Assembly (NCBI RefSeq): GCF_019793435.1
Contig: NZ_JAILYH010000002.1
Location: 62,001-126,000 of the forward strand
Source: Rhizobium redzepovicii
GTDB lineage: Bacteria; Pseudomonadota; Alphaproteobacteria; Rhizobiales; Rhizobiaceae
Direction: 5' to 3'
Length of the DNA stretch: 64,000 bases
The number at the start of each line of letters is the position of its first letter. Position 1 is the stretch's first letter. The position numbers were made by a program, and so were the translations under genes. Shown piece by piece: positions 58,874 through 64,000 of this stretch. The notes beneath the pieces were generated by a model. The model had not been told where the DNA came from, ran no database searches, and saw only the letters and a program-made list of their open reading frames with translations.

Positions 58874-61800
58874 TCAGCCATTTTGCAGCTTCCAGGTCCG
58901 GATTTCGAACGGCATGATGTCGGCAGCTCCCTTCCGCTCCATCGGCTCTTCGAGAATGTTCAGCGGCTGCGATGCCGTCCATCCTGAAGGCGGGTCGAGG
59001 GCGAGCGTGCCGCGCCGGCCGGCCGGTTCGTAGAGGCGCAGGATGAGACCGTCGCCCTCTTCTGCCGGCTTCAGGCCTGAGAACGCGACGGGGATTCCGG
59101 TGACCGCTAGCGGCGCAAAAGTGCCGGCGGAGAGGCCGCTGGCTTCAGCTGCGACAAGCGGTTGGTTGAGATCGATCGCCTCGTCGAGCACACCACCGTC
59201 ATGCCAGGTGCCTTCGTGCGGCATCAGCGCATAGGTGAAGCTCTGCTCGCCTTCATCGGCCAGTGGATCCGGATAGATCGGCCCGCGCACCAGGCTCATG
59301 CCGATCACATTGCCGCGTGCGCTATGGCCGTATTTGGCATTGTTAAGCAGGGCGACACCGAAACCCGGCTCGCTGATATCGACGAAGCGATGGGCGACCG
59401 CCTCGAACATTGCCTGTTCCCAGGAGGTGTTGGTGTGCGTCGCGCGCTCGACGACGCCGAAGGCGCATTCGAACGTTGCCTTCCGCGACCGGACATCGAC
59501 CGGGTTCAGGGTGCGCAGCAGGGTGCGGCGGTCATGCCAGTCGATCGCCGTTTCGATATCGAGCCGCTTCGCATTGGCACTGAGCACATAGGTCTGGGTG
59601 ACGCTGGAATTCCGGTAGCGATGAACGACGCGGATTGCCGCGCGGTGCGGGCCGCTTTCGACAAGCGAAATGCTTTCCGGCGCCTCGAGACGGATGGCCT
59701 TTTCGGCATAATCGGCGTCGATATCCCAGGCGTCCCAATTGCGCGGCTTGTCGGCAGGATAGACCCAGAGCTGGTTGGCCGAACCATCGACCGCTTCGCG
59801 GCCGCTCGCCTTGTGGATGAGGCTCGCAACCGCCCCGTCCTTGCCGATGGTCACAGCGAGATAGTCGTTTTCGAGGCGATCCGGGCTGGCCGTCAGCCGG
59901 CCGGCCGGCCGAAGCACCTGCCGATCGAAGACCGCGACGGATAGAGGAGCGACGATATCGCCGGCCGAGATGACCGTGCCGTCGGCAAGCGTGGCGCTCA
60001 CCGGCCGTGGCGCAAGCGACGGATTGACGACGACGAGCGCATTGCCGAGCCCGCCCTTCGGCAGATGGGCCGAGAGCGCCTGCAAGGCCTTTGCCTGCTC
60101 GGACTTGGCGTGGTCGATGACGCCACCCAGTTCCTGCTCCGCATCCTGATAAACCTCGCGGATGCTCGATCCCGGCAGGATGTCGTGGAATTCGTTCTTC
60201 AGCACCACGCGCCAATCCGCTTCGAGACTTTTCGGCTTTTCGCCCCCCAGCATATGGGCAAGTGAAGCGAGCGTTTCAGCGGTGATCAGCGCCCGTTCTG
60301 CCTGGCGGTGTTTGCGTTTGACGCCGCTTTGGCTCGTCAGCGTCGCGCGGTGCAGTTCGAGATAGATTTCGCCGTCCCAGACCGGAAGGTCCTTTTCGCC
60401 CGCGGTGCGATGCGCCTTTTCATAGAAGCTTTTGACGGTGCCCCAGCGCGCCTGCGGGATGGCCGGGAAATCGCGCAATTGCACTTCGCGCTCCACCATT
60501 TCAGGCGTCACGCCGCCGCCGCCATCGCCATAGCCGACAGCCAGAAGCGAAGTATCGTGCTGCGCCTTGCCGCGGAAATTCTTCCACGTCGGCAGATAGC
60601 AATCGGCCTGCACGAAGCCGTTATATCCCTGCATCGGATTGTCGAAAGTGTGAGTCAGCACCTGGCTGCCGTCGAGGCCCTTCCACCAGAAGAGATCGGA
60701 AGGGATATGGTTGGTCTCGCTCCAATTGACCTTGATGGTGAAGAAGCTGTCGATGCCGCCCTGTCTGAGGATCTGCGGCAGCGCGCCGGAGAAACCGAAG
60801 CAATCCGGCAGCCAGCACACCGTATGGCGCGTGCCGAAGGTCTTTTCGAAATAGCGCTGGCCGTAGAGCACCTGGCGGACAAGGCTTTCGCCGGTGGGCA
60901 TATTGGTATCAGGCTCGACCCACATGCCGCCGACTGTTTCCCATTTACCTTCCGCGACCTTCTCCTTGATGCGTTCGAGAAGCTCCGGGTCTTCCTCTTC
61001 CATCTGCGCATAGTAGTGGGCGGTCGACTGGTTGAATCGGAAATCGGCCGAACGCTCCATCAGCGACAGTGCCGTGTTGAAGGTGCGCCGCATCTTCCGC
61101 CGCGTCTCGCGATAGGGCCAGAGCCAGGCGAGATCGATATGCGCATGACCGGTCAGCAGCAGCTCGCCATTTGGCGGAAAGCGCTTCTGCAGGTCCTTCA
61201 ACCGCGCCGTCAGCGCTTCGAAGGCAGAGGCTGCCGAGGCGCTCTGCTCATCGCTCAGACCTGCCGGATTTACCGCAAGCTCCGGCAGCTCCCAGATCTT
61301 CTGCTGCATCACGGCATCGGCGGTGCGGGAGATATAAGCCGACGTATCCGACGGCCAGTCGAGGCTGCGCAGGGCCTGTTCGGCGGCATCCATCAGATGC
61401 GGCACGACTTCATGCTCGCCGAGCACATCGATCGCCTCGGAAACCTGCTTCAATAGAAGATGCAGGCGATGAGCCGGGCCGTCGAGCCAGATGAACCGGG
61501 CCTTGTTCAGCCGCGGCGCCCGGTTCGGCTCGCCGAACGGAAAGCGCGCAACGCTTTCCGTCGCAATCGAGAAACGGCGGCCTTTCACCGGGAATTCCTG
61601 ATGATAGGGGTCGAGACCGAACGTTTCCGCCTCGCCATCAGGATAGCTCAGCGTGATCAGACTCTCGCCGCCGAGATCGAGCTGCAGACGGATATCTTCG
61701 AGCGGCCAGCTCTCCGGCGCCTCGGCGCTTACGGCAAAATGCACGACACCCTGGCGATGCGGCCAATCCTGCTGATGGCCGATCGGCTCACCCTCGAATG

Positions 61801-61900
61801 TCCAGCCGTCGATCGGGCTACTCTGCCGATCCCGCCAATGCGCCAGCTCGGCGATACGGACTTTCAGGCGGTCGAGGCGTTGGGCAATGGTTAGAGGCAT
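58874..61900 (-). CDS. Alpha-mannosidase, glycoside hydrolase family 38
   Basis: 1008 residues, the usual length for class II mannosidases. The zinc site histidine and aspartate are in GHAHIDLAWLWPYRE (about residue 250). The nucleophile aspartate is in CWLPDCFGFSG (about 366), and zinc histidines occur again near NEFHDILPGSSI. The long C-terminal beta-rich half is typical. No signal peptide, so it degrades imported mannosides or plant N-glycan fragments in the cytosol. It stands alone; the nearest sugar regulator is the ROK gene at the window end. Confidence 0.92.
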   Translation of the reverse strand: MPLTIAQRLDRLKVRIAELAHWRDRQSSPIDGWTFEGEPIGHQQDWPHRQGVVHFAVSAEAPESWPLEDIRLQLDLGGESLITLSYPDGEAETFGLDPYHQEFPVKGRRFSIATESVARFPFGEPNRAPRLNKARFIWLDGPAHRLHLLLKQVSEAIDVLGEHEVVPHLMDAAEQALRSLDWPSDTSAYISRTADAVMQQKIWELPELAVNPAGLSDEQSASAASAFEALTARLKDLQKRFPPNGELLLTGHAHIDLAWLWPYRETRRKMRRTFNTALSLMERSADFRFNQSTAHYYAQMEEEDPELLERIKEKVAEGKWETVGGMWVEPDTNMPTGESLVRQVLYGQRYFEKTFGTRHTVCWLPDCFGFSGALPQILRQGGIDSFFTIKVNWSETNHIPSDLFWWKGLDGSQVLTHTFDNPMQGYNGFVQADCYLPTWKNFRGKAQHDTSLLAVGYGDGGGGVTPEMVEREVQLRDFPAIPQARWGTVKSFYEKAHRTAGEKDLPVWDGEIYLELHRATLTSQSGVKRKHRQAERALITAETLASLAHMLGGEKPKSLEADWRVVLKNEFHDILPGSSIREVYQDAEQELGGVIDHAKSEQAKALQALSAHLPKGGLGNALVVVNPSLAPRPVSATLADGTVISAGDIVAPLSVAVFDRQVLRPAGRLTASPDRLENDYLAVTIGKDGAVASLIHKASGREAVDGSANQLWVYPADKPRNWDAWDIDADYAEKAIRLEAPESISLVESGPHRAAIRVVHRYRNSSVTQTYVLSANAKRLDIETAIDWHDRRTLLRTLNPVDVRSRKATFECAFGVVERATHTNTSWEQAMFEAVAHRFVDISEPGFGVALLNNAKYGHSARGNVIGMSLVRGPIYPDPLADEGEQSFTYALMPHEGTWHDGGVLDEAIDLNQPLVAAEASGLSAGTFAPLAVTGIPVAFSGLKPAEEGDGLILRLYEPAGRRGTLALDPPSGWTASQPLNILEEPMERKGAADIMPFEIRTWKLQNG

Positions 61901-62229
61901 GGTTTATCCTGTCAGAAATCAGCGGCGAACGATCTGGAATCATGGCTTTGGGGAGGTGAAGATTATGCGACAAAGATCGCAAATTGCCGGCCCTCCTCCC
62001 AGCGGGTCCTGCTGGACCTTAGATTAAGTAACTTTGATTTGCCGTCAAGTGTGGACGCGGTCATTGTGAAGCGAACCCGCTATTTCAGCATCCGACCGGC
62101 CGCAAGACGTCCAAGGAATAACGCAATCTTGATCGGCGGCAGCAGTTTACCGAACACGGTATCGACCTATCTGACTGGCAATCACATCAAAAATGCTGGC
62201 TCCACAGGCCAGCGATGGGAGGTTGGGGG
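61901..62229. other. 329-base gap upstream of the mannosidase gene
   Basis: No gene recognised. It must hold the mannosidase promoter (minus strand) and perhaps that of the small lipoprotein. A small stem CCAGC-N7-GCTGG (near 61998) is the only structure noted. Confidence 0.3.
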
Positions 62230-62415
62230 ATGCTCCAAATTCGCAAATTGCTGGCTGCAATGGCAGCCGTCGCCGCGGTTGCCGTATCGTCGTCCTGCAC
62301 GACGAGTTCGACCGACTCGGTGCAAACCGGCTCGGTTGGATATAGTAGCGTCGACTACGGACTGAGACCCGCCTGCCGCGACGGCTTCGGCAACGATCGC
62401 CCTTGCAGCTATTAG
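62230..62415 (+). CDS. Small lipoprotein
   Basis: 61 residues: an N-terminal basic-hydrophobic leader (MLQIRKLLAAMAAVAAVAV) and lipobox-like SSSC, then a short hydrophilic tail with two cysteines (RPACRDGFGNDRPCSY). GGGAGG eight bases upstream favours 62230 over the ATG at 62215. The tail resembles small rhizobial surface lipoproteins of unknown function. Confidence 0.6.
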   Translation: MLQIRKLLAAMAAVAAVAVSSSCTTSSTDSVQTGSVGYSSVDYGLRPACRDGFGNDRPCSY

Positions 62416-62495
62416 GTTCAACGACGGCTCGAGGGCCAATGCTCTTCCGCTTGGAATCGCCTTGGCACATTGTCGTGCTTCCGGGTTGAAGTTGC

Positions 62496-63035
62496 CTAGC
62501 GGCGGATAGGCAAATCCCAAACGCGGTAGAGTTCGTTGAGCGCATCCCCCGTGCGGCATTCTATGGTTGGCAAGCCGGAATCCAGAAGCGCTTTCGCATA
62601 TTTGACGTCGCTATGTCGCGTCTTCAGCAGAATCCAGCGAACCATCTCCCATTTGATGCTGTCTCTTGTGCCTTCGAGATGTCCGGCACGATCGGAACGG
62701 TTGATCAGCGTGCGCTTGAGATAACGGGCAAACCGCAGCCAATGATTTGAGGTGATCAGAATAGCGCCTGTCGCACGTTTCAAACGCCGCGGCATCAGCC
62801 GCGAGTAATTACCTTCCATAATCCACCGCTCTTCAAGAATTGCCGCGTCGTGAAGTTTGGCAAATTCTGCTTCCGGGCGAGTCTGCCAATCGGTATTGGG
62901 CAAATGATGCAGTTGGTCGAGATGCACGCTTTGGAAACCGAGCTTGTTCGAAAGGGCGACCGCCAAGGTTGACTTGCCCGTATTAGAAGGGCCAAGGACG
63001 ACGATGCGTTCGCCAAGGGCGTGCAAAGGCAGCAT
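62496..63035 (-). CDS. P-loop NTPase, adenylate-kinase/FlaR-like
   Basis: 179 residues with a Walker A motif VLGPSNTGKSTLA at the N-terminus, the SVHLDQLHHLPNTDWQTRP segment and ERWIMEGNYSR, as in the topology-modulation (FlaR-like) nucleotide-kinase family. It likely phosphorylates a nucleotide or small metabolite; the substrate is not known. The start at 63035 (MLPLHALGER) puts the P-loop in normal position; a longer frame upstream lacks family character. Confidence 0.75.
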   Translation of the reverse strand: MLPLHALGERIVVLGPSNTGKSTLAVALSNKLGFQSVHLDQLHHLPNTDWQTRPEAEFAKLHDAAILEERWIMEGNYSRLMPRRLKRATGAILITSNHWLRFARYLKRTLINRSDRAGHLEGTRDSIKWEMVRWILLKTRHSDVKYAKALLDSGLPTIECRTGDALNELYRVWDLPIRR

Positions 63036-63275
63036 GGGACACCGGTCGGAAATTTTGAGGTAGCTTCCACTGGCTGCAGTCAGTGTGACTGTCAACACAC
63101 AATGAGCAGGCCTGCCTAATGCAAGTCGCCCGGCAGCGCGCCCTAGACACCGCCGCCCGTCACCGACCCAATCCCCTGAAGCGACGGAATTAGTTGGTGA
63201 CCCGGCTGTTGGAAAACCGTTACGAACCGCAGCAAGCGTGATACACACCGAGATGTTGCTCTAGGAAAGGCGGTC

Positions 63276-64000
63276 ATGCGGTATCTTCGGTCAGGGCCGC
63301 GTCGGCTTCACACCCAGGAGATGGGCGTTCCGCGCGCCAAAGCGGTGGGTTTGAGGTCGGGCGAAATCGCCGACCGGAATATTCGCGTCATCCTGGAAGC
63401 GATCCGCCGGCATGGGCCGCTGACGCGCACCGAGCTTGGCCGACATAGCGGGCTGACCGGCCCCGGCATTACCAATATTCTGCGGCGGCTGGCGGAAGAA
63501 AAACTGGTCACATCAAACCGCCGCAACGGGCTTGGCGGCGGCGCAACTGCAACGGAATTCGCGTTGCGGCCGGAGGGCGCCTTCTCGGTCGGGGTCAAGC
63601 TTCGCCAGACGCGCGGCGAAATCGTCCTCATCGATCTCAGCGGCCAGGTGCACGACCGGGTCTATTTCGACGTGGATCCTGCGCACAGGGTCGGCGCGGT
63701 GCATGCCGTCGCCAGGGATATGGTCGATCGCCACGCGGCCTTGCCGGTCATCGGCCTCGGCATCGCCGCCAAAGACTGGACGGAGGAGGAAAGCGACGCG
63801 ATCGCCGCGATGTCGACGGTCGCGAGGCCCTATGTCGAGAACGAATGCACGGCAAGCCTGCTTGCCGAGCGCACCATCGGCAGCGCCATGCCGGAGGGCT
63901 GTCTGGCGATGATCATCATCGACGACGACGTGCAGGCCGGTTTTCTCGTTCGCGGCGTTCCCTATTCCGGCGTGCATGGCCGGGCGGGCAGCATCGGCGA
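63276..64000 (+). CDS. ROK-family transcriptional regulator, 3'-truncated
   Basis: At least 241 residues, running off the window. An N-terminal winged HTH (about 30-80; LTRTELGRHSGLTGPGITNIL) is followed by the beginning of the ROK sugar-kinase-like domain (FSVGVKLRQTRGEIVLIDLSG, MIIIDDDVQAGFLVRGVPYSG). Xylose-repressor type: it probably senses a sugar and represses a transport operon beyond the window. AGGAAAGG precedes the ATG at 63276. Confidence 0.85.
   Translation, partial: MRYLRSGPRRLHTQEMGVPRAKAVGLRSGEIADRNIRVILEAIRRHGPLTRTELGRHSGLTGPGITNILRRLAEEKLVTSNRRNGLGGGATATEFALRPEGAFSVGVKLRQTRGEIVLIDLSGQVHDRVYFDVDPAHRVGAVHAVARDMVDRHAALPVIGLGIAAKDWTEEESDAIAAMSTVARPYVENECTASLLAERTIGSAMPEGCLAMIIIDDDVQAGFLVRGVPYSGVHGRAGSIG

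Noticed and set aside
1..64000. CRISPR arrays, tRNA/rRNA genes, insertion sequences, prophage
   Set aside because: No regularly spaced repeats, no tRNA-like cloverleaf noticed, and no transposase, integrase or phage motif in any frame read.

Overview
The window is high-GC DNA from an alphaproteobacterium, most likely of the Rhizobium leguminosarum/etli group. Two things point there: a complete vicibactin siderophore locus (vbs genes, rpoI, fhu genes), which is typical of that group, and several copies of the palindromic intergenic mosaic repeats (RIME-like) common in rhizobia. No replication, rRNA, tRNA, phage or CRISPR features were seen. The layout is dense operons of transporters and catabolic enzymes, typical of a large rhizobial replicon.

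Region by region. (1) 1-6272: end of a FAD oxidoreductase, then a minus-strand operon of a FadR-type regulator, a TRAP transporter (dctP, dctQ, dctM) and an idonate-type dehydrogenase. (2) 6440-10250: two paralogous Crp/Fnr regulators among decayed genes (a frameshifted histidine-kinase fragment, an internally deleted third Crp gene, broken small ORFs). (3) 10373-13764: a periplasmic methionine-oxidation module: molybdopterin oxidoreductase, cytochrome b partner, Met-rich MXKDX protein, ECF sigma factor and its NrsF-type membrane anti-sigma. Two matching divergent TGTAAC-N17-CGAAT promoters tie the Met-rich gene to the sigma gene. (4) 13904-15781: a chemoreceptor. (5) 16036-30161: vicibactin synthesis and uptake: vbsP, vbsGSO (minus), vbsADL (plus), rpoI, vbsC, fhuD, fhuB. 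The transporter vbsD and the PLP enzyme vbsL form one uninterrupted reading frame. Divergent PvdS-like promoter boxes lie between vbsG and vbsA. No fhuC ATPase gene is present. (6) 30228-34346: SDR oxidoreductase with divergent AraC regulator, then the TonB receptor fhuA. (7) 34693-42922: FadR-type regulator, a complete peptide/opine-type ABC importer and two DapA-family aldolases, with a RIME element before the second aldolase. (8) 42970-52111: IclR regulator and a divergent operon of substrate-binding protein, alpha/beta hydrolase, a gamma-glutamyltranspeptidase without signal peptide, and the remaining ABC components. (9) 52374-64000: L,D-transpeptidase, OmpA-like lipoprotein, GH3 beta-glucosidase with divergent TetR regulator, alpha/beta hydrolase with divergent LysR regulator, GH38 alpha-mannosidase, a small lipoprotein, a P-loop kinase-like protein and the start of a ROK-family regulator.

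Together the genes suggest a soil or plant-associated lifestyle: iron scavenging by a home-made trihydroxamate, uptake of sugar acids and peptides or gamma-glutamyl compounds, plant glycan breakdown, and oxidant defence. Function calls rest on motifs read from the translated sequence and general family knowledge; no database search was run.
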